46,395 bases of DNA from NCBI GenBank assembly GCA_902573115.1, contig CACGIM010000001.1, positions 1 through 46,395 of the forward strand. The letters are read 5' to 3'. The first letter of the stretch is position 1. Every line of letters begins with the position of its first letter. A model generated the notes under the pieces. The model saw only the letters and a program-made list of their open reading frames with translations, searched no databases and had not been told where the DNA came from. The translations under genes and the position numbers were made by a program. This document shows positions 1 through 6,881 of this stretch, in pieces. The DNA comes from an uncultured Candidatus Poseidoniales archaeon. Its GTDB lineage: Archaea; Thermoplasmatota; Poseidoniia; Poseidoniales; Thalassarchaeaceae.

Positions 1-131
1 CATCATCTAATGTCTCTCCAGTTGTTAGTATTGTCATGTAAGTTGTAAGGGCATTATGCTATTAATATTTGAGGGAAATCAAAGGGGCGGTGAATTGTAC
101 TCGGGGGCATCATATTCCCTAGAGTATTACG
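1..131. other. Intergenic spacer at window edge
   Basis: No coding region is visible here. It lies downstream of the minus-strand membrane-protein gene that ends at 132. Its right half (about 91-131) holds one copy of the GGCATCAT-type intergenic element described separately. Confidence 0.5.
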
Positions 132-133
132 TC
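91..133 (+). repeat. GGCATCAT-family intergenic element, copy 1
   Basis: Positions 97-121 match 14811-14835 at about 23 of 25 bases: a GTACTC, a G-run, then GGCATCAT and TTCCCTA. The copy sits directly after the stop codon of the gene at 132-1592 and ends in a TTACGTCA sequence. Similar TACGTCA or TACGTGA sequences occur beside the copies at 5.8 and 14.8 kb. Function is unknown; a terminator or protein-binding site is possible. Confidence 0.5.
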
Positions 134-1592
134 ACTCTCTTCGGAACTCAATGCCAATTGCTCTCGCTATTTCTCGTGCCATTTTTGTGGAGTCGTCGAA
201 TGTTTCCACCATGCTCGTGATGTCCAATTTCCATTCACCCTCTTCATCGGAGTGTCCGTGGATTTCGTATTCGCGATGCGTTGTGGTGGTTCTGTTCCCA
301 TCCGAGTCGGTGTCTGTTTCTGTCCATTTGTGGTATCTCAGGTAGAGTGATTCCGATAGGCGCCTCTCCTTGACTCTCCAACTGTGCCCCCGAATCGTGC
401 TATCAAAAAACAATAGGTCGGTGCTGTGCTGTACGCGCAGACGATGGACGGAGAATATTTTGATAAGCCATCCAAGCATAATAAGTGGACCCAAGAGGGG
501 TAAGAGCCCCATCAACAAATATGGTAATTCGGATAGTCCCATTTCTCCAATTGGCATCTCCTCGAATGGCAACTCCTCTACGCTTCCGATTACCCAAATG
601 ACACTAAAGATGGAGGCGAATAATACGGCAATGGTCCCGGACACTGCTCCCCAGGGATCTGATGTAAAATCCCGATCATGGCCAAAGGGGATAGGTTCAG
701 GCTTCTCTTCCACGCCTATTCGGAACTCAATGCCAATTGCTTCCGCTATCTCTCTCGCCTTTTTTTGGTAGGGTGGGTTGTATGGATTCTCGGGTTCCGC
801 CAATTCGGAAACCAAAGCTTCGATATCAAGCTCCCACTCCACCCCCTCGCTCGAGCGGCCGTGGACCATTGCATCGTCCCCATCTTCGTCGGTCTCGAGG
901 TAAACTGCTTCTGAGAGGCGCCTCTTCTCGGAGAGGAGCCCGAGCCCCCTAAGCGGAGGGAGCCCGAGCCTGAGCAACGTAGCCTGGTAGACCAGTCGAT
1001 CCCTGCTGTGCTGCACGCGCAGGCGTTCTTTGATTACGCCGGCCCACCATAATAAGAAGCAAAACAATCCAACTAATGTAAGGGGAATCCCCATACATAC
1101 AAACCCCACTAGTCCCCCGTCTTCGTGATATGGATTCATTATCGAGAAGAACAGTAACCAGACCCCCACCCCCCCGAAAATAATTGCTCCTGGTACTACA
1201 AAAAAGGAAAAAGCAATGATGCCTATTACTGAGGGGGGTTCCGCTGTGAAATCCTTGTCGAGTTTCGGAGGAACGGCTTCGTCGTCGTCTCCCAGGCCTG
1301 AGTCTCGGCCCTTCCACCAAGTCTGGTCCATAGACCATTTTTTCTCATGGTCTGTTTTTCCAAAACCCTCTGGAACGCCCCATTTCTTGATGTAGAAATC
1401 AACAGGAACTGTACCATTTCCCCTATCTACGGCATAGTTCTCATCGTAAATCTCCTCCACCACTGGTGCAGGCCCATCATACGTCAAGTACCAATCATCA
1501 GGGACATCCGGGCCACTCTCAGTCCCATCTGGCCCAATCCAGTTATTTTTGGAAATTGGCTCCTGGCCTCCATCACTATTCCCAGGACCCAT
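132..1592 (-). CDS. Membrane protein with internal duplication
   Basis: A 486-residue protein of unknown function. It has a soluble acidic N-terminus (about 1-120), a pair of membrane helices (about 121-190), a soluble module (about 191-295), a second pair of helices (about 313-380) and a second soluble module (about 383-486). The two modules are clearly duplicated: each begins with LRVQHS after a membrane segment, contains RRLSE then YL, has an EW(E/K)LDI strand, and ends with an (A)REIA-AIGIEFR motif. The underlying DNA is also nearly identical at 139-179 and 718-758, so the duplication is recent or kept similar by conversion. The modules probably face the cytoplasm. No enzyme motif was recognised. 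Confidence 0.75.
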   Translation of the reverse strand: MGPGNSDGGQEPISKNNWIGPDGTESGPDVPDDWYLTYDGPAPVVEEIYDENYAVDRGNGTVPVDFYIKKWGVPEGFGKTDHEKKWSMDQTWWKGRDSGLGDDDEAVPPKLDKDFTAEPPSVIGIIAFSFFVVPGAIIFGGVGVWLLFFSIMNPYHEDGGLVGFVCMGIPLTLVGLFCFLLWWAGVIKERLRVQHSRDRLVYQATLLRLGLPPLRGLGLLSEKRRLSEAVYLETDEDGDDAMVHGRSSEGVEWELDIEALVSELAEPENPYNPPYQKKAREIAEAIGIEFRIGVEEKPEPIPFGHDRDFTSDPWGAVSGTIAVLFASIFSVIWVIGSVEELPFEEMPIGEMGLSELPYLLMGLLPLLGPLIMLGWLIKIFSVHRLRVQHSTDLLFFDSTIRGHSWRVKERRLSESLYLRYHKWTETDTDSDGNRTTTTHREYEIHGHSDEEGEWKLDITSMVETFDDSTKMAREIARAIGIEFRRE

Positions 1593-1674
1593 GTATTACG
1601 ATGGAGGGGGCGTTATTTACTGATTCGTCATGCACCCTAAAAATCCTTCAAGGCTGGCGCCCCCTCATAGTACC

Positions 1675-1872
1675 ATGTCGGCGGAAGAAGATAGTTGGTT
1701 CAGTAAAGTCGGGCGAACTGGTCTCGGAATGATCATTGGAACGCTTCTCATATATGTCCCCGCAATAATAGGCGGTTATTTGGTCGGAGGTGTTGGATAT
1801 TTTTCAGGGGCCGTTTTGGGGTTGGTCATTGCCATTAAGCTCATGCGGAAAGGTATCGAAGTACACGTGTAG
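1675..1872 (+). CDS. Small two-helix membrane protein
   Basis: A 65-residue protein with an acidic N-terminus (MSAEEDSWF) and two glycine-rich membrane helices joined by a short GGVG turn, ending in a basic tail. The frame is open 15 codons further upstream, but the first of those codons lie next to the start of the divergent neighbour. The ATG at 1675 gives a typical small membrane protein and is preferred. The family is not recognised. Confidence 0.6.
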   Translation: MSAEEDSWFSKVGRTGLGMIIGTLLIYVPAIIGGYLVGGVGYFSGAVLGLVIAIKLMRKGIEVHV

Positions 1873-1955
1873 CTCCATCATTGCGTATTCTCCATGGTGG
1901 GACCCTAGATTTACTAATACCTTTGGGATTAACTAATTATCTAAATTATGCCCCA

Positions 1956-2618
1956 TTATTCTGGACCGCGGATGCTTCTAATTGCACCCATCACGCTCAT
2001 CAGCTTATTTGGAACTGGGGCCAAATATAACCTACCTGTTCCGCCGATTATGTTCACGAAGCCCTCTCCCCCTGCTACTTTCGAGAGCATGCCCTTGCCA
2101 AGTAGCTTGGTCTCGAAATTTAGAGACGCATCCCTAGCTACCGCAAAATTGCCATCCACAGTGATTACGTCGTTTACCATGTCAACTAATTGTACAGGCC
2201 CTTGAGAATGGATCACAACTCTTCCACTCCCTTTCACTGAAGTCTGGAAAATTCCTTCTCCTCCAGCAAGCATGGCCATCCCCTTATTCCGGAAGACTCC
2301 AACTTCGATAGAGAAATCTGAACAAATGTAGGCCCCTTGATCGATAACCATTTCGCCATCCAATTCAATGATACTATACTCTCCGAAGGTAGGAGGCCCA
2401 AAGAAAACATCACCTGTTCCCGTGTATATTGGTCTAAAGACGTCTTCTCCCGAGACCATTGACTTCAGGAATCCGCCAACACTCGGAGCCTTCGTCGTCA
2501 TCTCGATATTACCATGCATGTAGTGCAAGGCACCCGACTCAGAACGAATACTGTCCCCATTCAGAGTCACCTTGACCATTTTTAGCCCTTCATTATCCAC
2601 TACCTCAATTTCTGCCAC
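1956..2618 (-). CDS. AIM24 / TIGR00266-family protein
   Basis: A 220-residue protein resembling the AIM24 (DUF124) family, whose members form a double beta-roll related to tryptophan RNA-binding attenuation proteins. Family signs are the opening GDSIRSESGAL, the internal GGEGIF and GGEGFVN strand turns, and the regular glycine-rich beta repeats throughout. Length matches the usual 210-260 residues. The molecular role is not settled in prokaryotes; the mitochondrial member organises inner-membrane complexes. The ATG at 2618 is 23-28 bp downstream of a TTAATT box inside a tandemly duplicated promoter segment, which fits a leaderless transcript. Confidence 0.85.
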   Translation of the reverse strand: MAEIEVVDNEGLKMVKVTLNGDSIRSESGALHYMHGNIEMTTKAPSVGGFLKSMVSGEDVFRPIYTGTGDVFFGPPTFGEYSIIELDGEMVIDQGAYICSDFSIEVGVFRNKGMAMLAGGEGIFQTSVKGSGRVVIHSQGPVQLVDMVNDVITVDGNFAVARDASLNFETKLLGKGMLSKVAGGEGFVNIIGGTGRLYLAPVPNKLMSVMGAIRSIRGPE

Positions 2619-2636
2619 ATTCCGTCGAATACCGGC

Positions 2637-2676
2637 GCATAATTAAGACTAATCTTGCATAATTAAGACTAATCTT
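2637..2676 (-). promoter_or_regulatory. Tandemly duplicated 20-bp promoter segment
   Basis: Two perfect tandem copies of a 20-bp unit occupy 2637-2656 and 2657-2676. Each unit contains AATTAA, read as TTAATT toward the AIM24-family gene. The proximal TTAATT lies 23-28 bp before the ATG, where an archaeal TATA box sits for a leaderless messenger. The distal copy lies 20 bp further out, close to two helical turns. The duplication is seen directly; the promoter role is inferred. Confidence 0.55.
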
Positions 2677-2831
2677 GCTTGTAACAAATGGGCCCTTAGA
2701 TTATGCGGGAGGCATCTATGATACGTTCTATCTAGAACGGGTTATACCCATACCTTTAGTTTACACATAAGTATAGTGGGGGGTCCTGTCTTCATTATTG
2801 CAGCACAACAGATAGGATGGTCATTGGCAGT

Positions 2832-3056
2832 CTACCAGCATTCATCGTCCTGATCATCATGACAATGGTGTCTATCGGATTCAGCATGTTCTGCCGTATT
2901 GTTCTCTTCATGCTGATGATGATAATCTTCATCGCCATGGTGATGAAGGCCGGGCTCATCGTCGTGATGGTCTGGATGATTATCTCTATCAACACATCCA
3001 GCAAGAGCGGATGTCAGCATTAGCAATACAATAATCATTGGTTTTAGTTGACTCAT
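2832..3056 (-). CDS. Histidine-rich metal-binding lipoprotein (small)
   Basis: A 74-residue protein with a signal peptide and a lipobox (LAGC, cysteine at residue 21), so it should be lipid-anchored outside the membrane. The mature part of about 54 residues has 13 histidines in clusters (HHH, HHQH, HHCH), many Asp and Glu, and two more cysteines near the end. This composition suggests binding of zinc, nickel or copper at the cell surface. No characterised family was recognised. The opposite strand has a methionine-rich open frame that is only the shadow of the His codons. Confidence 0.7.
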   Translation of the reverse strand: MSQLKPMIIVLLMLTSALAGCVDRDNHPDHHDDEPGLHHHGDEDYHHQHEENNTAEHAESDRHHCHDDQDDECW

Positions 3057-3120
3057 ATCCTTTAGTCAATATTCGATTTTTTAGTATTTCTTACACAGCA
3101 TCTACTTGGGTGCCCCTTAT

Positions 3121-3188
3121 TGACGCCCGCATCATAATGGGTAGGGTAGCTGACGCATACATCATTAAGCGGCCCCCATAATTACGTC
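3121..3188 (+). repeat. Two direct repeats upstream of a small membrane-protein gene
   Basis: Two 18-bp copies of a TGACGC..(G/A)CATCAT sequence lie at 3121-3138 and 3151-3168 and match at about 14 of 18 positions. A GGGTAGGGTA stretch separates them, and a TTACGTC sits just before the start codon at 3190. They belong to the CATCAT-type intergenic family found across the first 16 kb. Their position suggests a promoter or operator, but this is untested. Confidence 0.4.
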
Positions 3189-3189
3189 C

Positions 3190-3399
3190 ATGGACTTAAC
3201 GACACTTGATTACATTAGGATTTTGATTGGCGTGGCTATACTCCTGTATGTGGCAAATTGCTCGGTCAATCAGAAAGTATGGATTCGTAAGACGTTTTCA
3301 TGGGGGGCGAGAGAGGAGTATCCCAAGATTTTCCAGATGAACATTATTGGGGGATCATTGATTGGATCATTTTTGGTTGCAAGTCCTTTCTTGTTCTGA
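3190..3399 (+). CDS. Small two-helix membrane protein
   Basis: A 69-residue protein with two hydrophobic helices, about residues 8-25 and 50-68. They flank a basic-aromatic cytoplasmic loop (QKVWIRKTFSWGAREEYPK). It begins at an ATG with no close upstream alternative. It has its own spacer on both sides, so it is probably transcribed alone. No family recognised. Confidence 0.55.
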   Translation: MDLTTLDYIRILIGVAILLYVANCSVNQKVWIRKTFSWGAREEYPKIFQMNIIGGSLIGSFLVASPFLF

Positions 3400-3513
3400 C
3401 ATCTTCCCTACCCTCTGACTAGCCCATGACTCAATGGAATCTCAGTGGGTAGGATTATTGACGTCTGCATAAGCTAGGGACAAAATAATAAATGAAATTT
3501 CAGTGGGAAATTC

Positions 3514-3795
3514 ATGTATTGCCGAGTCAATCAAATCAAGTACGACGCCTCAAGGAAAGACGAAGTCATTGAACTCTTGGAAAGCCAACGTGAGACCATG
3601 ATGGGGCTTACTGGCATCCAATCAGTTTACACAATCGAGATAGCCCCTGGAGAGCTTACAAGCATTGCAGTATATGACACAAAGGAAAATTTTGATGCTG
3701 CCACTCCCGAGGTAGGAAAGATCATGGGTGGTTTTGCTGCTTTCTTCACTGCTCCTCCTGTTGGAAATGAAGGACCAACCATCTTCAATTTCTGA
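3514..3795 (+). CDS. ABM-like small ferredoxin-fold protein, paralogue 1
   Basis: A 93-residue protein resembling antibiotic-biosynthesis-monooxygenase (ABM)-like dimeric alpha-beta barrel proteins. It has an N-terminal strand (MYCRVNQIKYD), a helix ending in a conserved GIQSVYTIE strand, an S(I)AVYDTKENFDAA segment, and a C-terminal helix followed by PP and a last strand. The protein at 17047-17334 has the same length and landmarks, so the two are paralogues. ABM folds include oxygenases, haem-degrading enzymes and stress-response proteins. No catalytic residues can be assigned here. Confidence 0.7.
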   Translation: MYCRVNQIKYDASRKDEVIELLESQRETMMGLTGIQSVYTIEIAPGELTSIAVYDTKENFDAATPEVGKIMGGFAAFFTAPPVGNEGPTIFNF

Positions 3796-3860
3796 GCTAA
3801 GGTTTCAATGGGTAGGGAGGATTATGCCGGAGAAATATCCTTGTGTACTTCATCCTTTGA

Positions 3861-4223
3861 TCAAGCCTCTACGTGGAAGAGCTTGTTGTAAATTGACCAT
3901 CTGTCGCCTTCTTTGACTAGGGACAAAGAGTCCAAGAAAGATATCCCGAGATACTTGTCTCTGACCTTCGCTGTTGCCGTGTCGCCGTTTACCTCGCAGG
4001 ACAGAATTTCAAACTCAACTGTCCCGGGCTCCTGGGCTGAAACAAAACCTGCGAAATCAGATGTTGAAAGCTGTAGGAAATCCCCATTGAGATATCCCAC
4101 GACCTTCGCATTCTCGTGGAATGCCTCTGTGACCATGTCGCCACTCGACTTCTCCATACTTTCAATGTACATTTCTATTACTTGGTTTACTGCATCTTCT
4201 GCGGTCATATAATTCACATTCAT
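3861..4223 (-). CDS. NTF2-like (SnoaL / lumazine-binding type) protein
   Basis: A 120-residue protein with the NTF2-like cone fold signature. It has an N-terminal helix containing AVNQVIEMYIESMEK, an FHENAKVVGYLNGDFLQL strand pair, and paired strands with VEFEILSCEVNGDTATAKV. It ends in the DSLSLVKEGDRWSIYNKLF strand typical of the putative lumazine-binding (DUF4440/Lumazine_bd_2-like) subgroup. Members are ligand-binding or small-molecule-processing proteins, and the exact role cannot be read. An alternative start is the internal ATG at 4208, five codons in. Confidence 0.75.
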   Translation of the reverse strand: MNVNYMTAEDAVNQVIEMYIESMEKSSGDMVTEAFHENAKVVGYLNGDFLQLSTSDFAGFVSAQEPGTVEFEILSCEVNGDTATAKVRDKYLGISFLDSLSLVKEGDRWSIYNKLFHVEA

Positions 4224-4315
4224 TAATTCCGGATAATCCTTTTCCCGGCATTACTCTCGATTAGTATTCGGTCTAATGATGAAGAATGCGCAATGAAGGC
4301 TACCGTTAAAATCGG

Positions 4316-4621
4316 TCATTCCCACCAAGGCGACTCTGCTTCTTCACTCCGCTCGGTCGCATCTTTCTCACCTTTTATGGGCATGGGGATGGCTAAATTA
4401 TCGCGTTCTTCTTTTTCACGCTTTGACTGTTCGATGTTTGCGGCAATGGCTCTGCCCAATTCGCCGAACGTAGATTCTACGACAACGTAATACGTCACCC
4501 ATGCCATTGGTCCGCACACAACCAGGAATATTGTATAATCAACTACGTCGTTTTGAATGAGTACGAAGAGGAACAAAAGTATGATCCAATCTAAGACTAT
4601 TGTTATCTTCAAAATCCCCAT
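4316..4621 (-). CDS. Small membrane protein with charged tail
   Basis: A 101-residue protein with two hydrophobic helices (about residues 5-22 and 29-48) and a long, charged, probably helical cytoplasmic tail (IEQSKREKEERDN and beyond). It ends in PWWE. The ATG at 4621 opens the hydrophobic segment directly. The family is not recognised. Confidence 0.5.
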   Translation of the reverse strand: MGILKITIVLDWIILLFLFVLIQNDVVDYTIFLVVCGPMAWVTYYVVVESTFGELGRAIAANIEQSKREKEERDNLAIPMPIKGEKDATERSEEAESPWWE

Positions 4622-4693
4622 GAACTACTTATCCCCAAATAGCACTAAAGTTTCTTAACACCTAACCTTTTTCTTTTGTTAAAAGCGAATTAA

Positions 4694-4727
4694 GCCTCAT
4701 AATCGCTAGGGATTATTATGTCCGTAA
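4694..4727. repeat. Imperfect palindrome of the ATTATG family
   Basis: A CATAATC arm and an ATTATTATG arm flank a central GCTAGGG in the spacer between two same-strand membrane-protein genes. The arrangement resembles the clearer palindrome at 6165-6194. No gene is visible in the 4622-4749 spacer. Confidence 0.35.
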
Positions 4728-4749
4728 CACCTACTGATAATTCCGGTAG

Positions 4750-5691
4750 TTAGGCCTGTTTGCCATCCCACCATCTTTCAGAATTGGTTTCATTGACACG
4801 TGCCACTCTCCATTCCCCCCATATCATTCCTCGGGCAATTGATAGGACAAAGAGTCCAAACATCAAGAATGGTATCGAGAAAGCAATCATAAATAGTGAG
4901 ATTGGGTCATCTGACATGTCTTGCTCTATTCGATAAATGAAGTAAGGGATCAATGTGAAAGTCAATCCGAAAAGGAACAAGAGCGTCGCAACAAAAACAT
5001 CTACTATTCTACCATCCTGCTTCGCACCCGAGTTCTCCTTCTTTGACCTCTCCAGAAAATCGGGCCCCCACGGCTTAGTCTTCTTCAGGCTGAGCTCAAG
5101 GATATCGCACAGCTTTCTGATTTTCTCGGGAACATCTGCGTCCCAATCGGGCTCCCAAGGTTGGGGCTCCTCTAATTTTGGTAGCTTGTGAATCACTGAA
5201 TCGGATATTATTGCAAAAAAATCATCGGTGGTATCTGGACCATCCGGATTGCGGAACTTCCTGGTCCAGTGGTGGACTGCAGAGACTTGACCCAACTCGA
5301 GATGAACTACCTCTTCGAGCCCGTTCAGGGTTTCTTTGTAGTGGAACTCCAAGCCAGCCTCCTTGCTCACCACCATCCTTGTCAAATACATACTTGATTT
5401 CCCAGACAGCCCGGAAAGGAAACCGCCAAATTCAGATAACCTGCGATTGCTCCATGGAACTTCGAACTTCAGGTCGATCTTCTCCGGGTCCAATCGTGAC
5501 TCGGAGGGCCACAGAATATCACTCCTCGAAGACCGACGATAACTCATCCAAAATACTAGAAATAACAAAAGTAATGTTAGAGCGCATAAATCGTTAGAGA
5601 AACCATCGACATTTCGCCTAAGCCAGAATTCAATCCATGCCCATGCGAAGACCACCAGTAGAGCAGATGCCAAGTCTTTGCGATCCACCAT
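4750..5691 (-). CDS. Four-helix membrane protein of unknown function
   Basis: A 313-residue protein. The first two hydrophobic helices (about 7-24 and 33-49) are followed by a soluble domain of about 170 residues with alternating beta strands (GLEFHYKETLNGLEEVVHL and similar). Two more helices (about 228-252 and 262-287) and a short polar tail follow. The soluble part is probably cytoplasmic. It has no recognised family or catalytic motif. It shares the two-pairs-of-helices layout with the protein at 132-1592 but no convincing sequence. Confidence 0.65.
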   Translation of the reverse strand: MVDRKDLASALLVVFAWAWIEFWLRRNVDGFSNDLCALTLLLLFLVFWMSYRRSSRSDILWPSESRLDPEKIDLKFEVPWSNRRLSEFGGFLSGLSGKSSMYLTRMVVSKEAGLEFHYKETLNGLEEVVHLELGQVSAVHHWTRKFRNPDGPDTTDDFFAIISDSVIHKLPKLEEPQPWEPDWDADVPEKIRKLCDILELSLKKTKPWGPDFLERSKKENSGAKQDGRIVDVFVATLLFLFGLTFTLIPYFIYRIEQDMSDDPISLFMIAFSIPFLMFGLFVLSIARGMIWGEWRVARVNETNSERWWDGKQA

Positions 5692-5746
5692 TGGGGTCGA
5701 TGGAGGGAGCCTTCTTTACTCATTCGTCATGAACAATAGGGAAGGT

Positions 5747-5826
5747 GATGCCCCCGAGTAACACGGTTGCTTTGTGACGTATCCATAACCCTGGGATACG
5801 TGAATTCCACTGGCATCATAGAGGGG
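5747..5826. repeat. Composite intergenic element, copy D
   Basis: Two segments recur at 14.7-14.8 kb. Positions 5747-5781, read on the minus strand, match 14791-14825 at 31 of 35 bases. Positions 5793-5826 match 14688-14721 at 30 of 34 bases and contain ACGTGAATTC and GGCATCATAGAGGGG. The two segments are 11 bp apart here and 69 bp apart in the other copy, with different relative order. The spacer (5692-5842) holds no gene. Confidence 0.6.
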
Positions 5827-5842
5827 ACCCCTATCTGATGAC

Positions 5843-6160
5843 ATGTCTGAACCTCAGGTCGACAATCCACAATACTCACGACGAGGGTGGAAAATAGCAG
5901 GACTAGGACTACTCATCACATTCAACTATGCTTTTCTTTTTCCTCCCGTAGGTGATCTATTCTTTGACGACGGTTTTTCCTATTTGTATTGGTCTATTTT
6001 CACGGTTTCAATCGGAACGCCGATTGCATTTGTTGGATTGTTATTGTCAATCAGGGACAAATGGAAAATTGGTAAAAATATCGTGATTGAAATTATCTTT
6101 TTGATCGCCCTTTTTGGAAATGCATTTTTCTGGGCAACACTCGGTACCATCGGAGTTTGA
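5843..6160 (+). CDS. Small three-helix membrane protein
   Basis: A 105-residue protein with a polar N-terminus and three hydrophobic helices at about 17-35, 47-68 and 77-100. The segments between them are rich in aromatic residues. It stands alone between two repeat elements: the composite element upstream and a palindrome directly after its stop codon. No family recognised. Confidence 0.55.
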   Translation: MSEPQVDNPQYSRRGWKIAGLGLLITFNYAFLFPPVGDLFFDDGFSYLYWSIFTVSIGTPIAFVGLLLSIRDKWKIGKNIVIEIIFLIALFGNAFFWATLGTIGV

Positions 6161-6164
6161 ATTA

Positions 6165-6194
6165 GGCATCATATTCCCTAGGGAAGATTATGCC
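6165..6194. repeat. 30-bp near-perfect palindrome
   Basis: This sequence reads GGCATCAT...CCCTAGGG...ATTATGCC and pairs with its own reverse complement at 13 of 15 positions. It begins 4 bp after the stop codon of the gene at 5843-6160 and precedes the end of the convergent gene at 6221. A bidirectional terminator or a dimeric protein site would both fit. It is the clearest member of the GGCATCAT family in the window. Confidence 0.6.
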
Positions 6195-6220
6195 CCTGCC
6201 CTAATTAATTACTTCAGAAA

Positions 6221-6778
6221 TTATGATTTTTCATCTGCTTCTTGAAAATCTCCGATTTTTTCCAGTCCCGGAGGAAAGGGAACAGTGTCGCCATATTGTG
6301 TCTCAGATCCGCCTTCGATTTTTGACTCAGGGCGGTTTTTGGGTTTAGGTGGTCTTTTCTCAAAATCCTGAATAGGAGGATTTTTCCCCGTCTTTTTTTT
6401 ACCATTATTGCTTGGCTTTTTACGTTGAGTTTGGCTGATGGAGTCATTTCGAATCCTCTCTATGGTTCTTATGTCCCATGACTCTCTGAATCTCTGAAAG
6501 TAAATGGCAATTCCACCAATGAGGAAAATAATCGACTGAATTAAATTTATGAAAAACGCTCTTTCATACTCTTGGCACAAATCTTCCAGCAGTGGAGTTG
6601 AATTGCACGTTTCAAATGCTTCATATTTATCCCCAATATCATATCCCAAAGTTATTGAAAATGAAATAAAAACAAAGGCTATGATTAGGATTGAGTTATT
6701 GTATAGTGTTCTTAGATGAACAAAATGCTGTCGAAGTTCGTTGTCCACCATAATCAGCCCGACATAGTTGTCCGACAT
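6221..6778 (-). CDS. Two-helix membrane protein with basic tail
   Basis: A 185-residue protein with two membrane helices (about residues 29-47 and 76-93) separated by a loop with two cysteines (TCNSTPLLEDLC), which could form a disulphide outside the cell. A long cytoplasmic tail follows, first rich in Lys and Pro (KKPSNNGKKKTGK), then acidic. A second possible start is the methionine at residue 10. The family is not recognised. It lies immediately outside the left inverted repeat of the restriction-modification cassette. Confidence 0.55.
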   Translation of the reverse strand: MSDNYVGLIMVDNELRQHFVHLRTLYNNSILIIAFVFISFSITLGYDIGDKYEAFETCNSTPLLEDLCQEYERAFFINLIQSIIFLIGGIAIYFQRFRESWDIRTIERIRNDSISQTQRKKPSNNGKKKTGKNPPIQDFEKRPPKPKNRPESKIEGGSETQYGDTVPFPPGLEKIGDFQEADEKS

Positions 6779-6817
6779 TAACCCAATGAGTCCGATTGGC
6801 GCATGATGCCCTTTGAG

Positions 6818-6847
6818 AACCCTATGAGTCGTATAATGGTCAGAGGG
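6818..6847 (-). repeat. Left inverted repeat of the R-M cassette
   Basis: Read on the minus strand it begins CCCTCTGACCAT and ends CATAGGGTT. It matches the right copy at 9722-9751 in 26 of 30 positions. It lies 35 bp beyond the stop codon of the endonuclease gene. It is also the left arm of a local hairpin with 6857-6878, so the spacer at 6779-6881 is highly structured. Confidence 0.6.
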
Positions 6848-6881
6848 TACCCATTGAGTCGTATACGGATCATAGGGGGTT

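Noticed and set aside
2817-3023. Plus-strand frame for a methionine-rich hydrophobic peptide
   Set aside because: It is antisense to the His/Asp-rich lipoprotein; CAT and GAT codons read backwards give Met and Ile. The minus-strand frame has a signal peptide and lipobox.
6797-6881. Possible CRISPR or tandem array from repeated GAGTCGTATA
   Set aside because: Only two irregular copies are present, with no equal spacers and no cas genes; it is better explained as a hairpin around the left inverted repeat.
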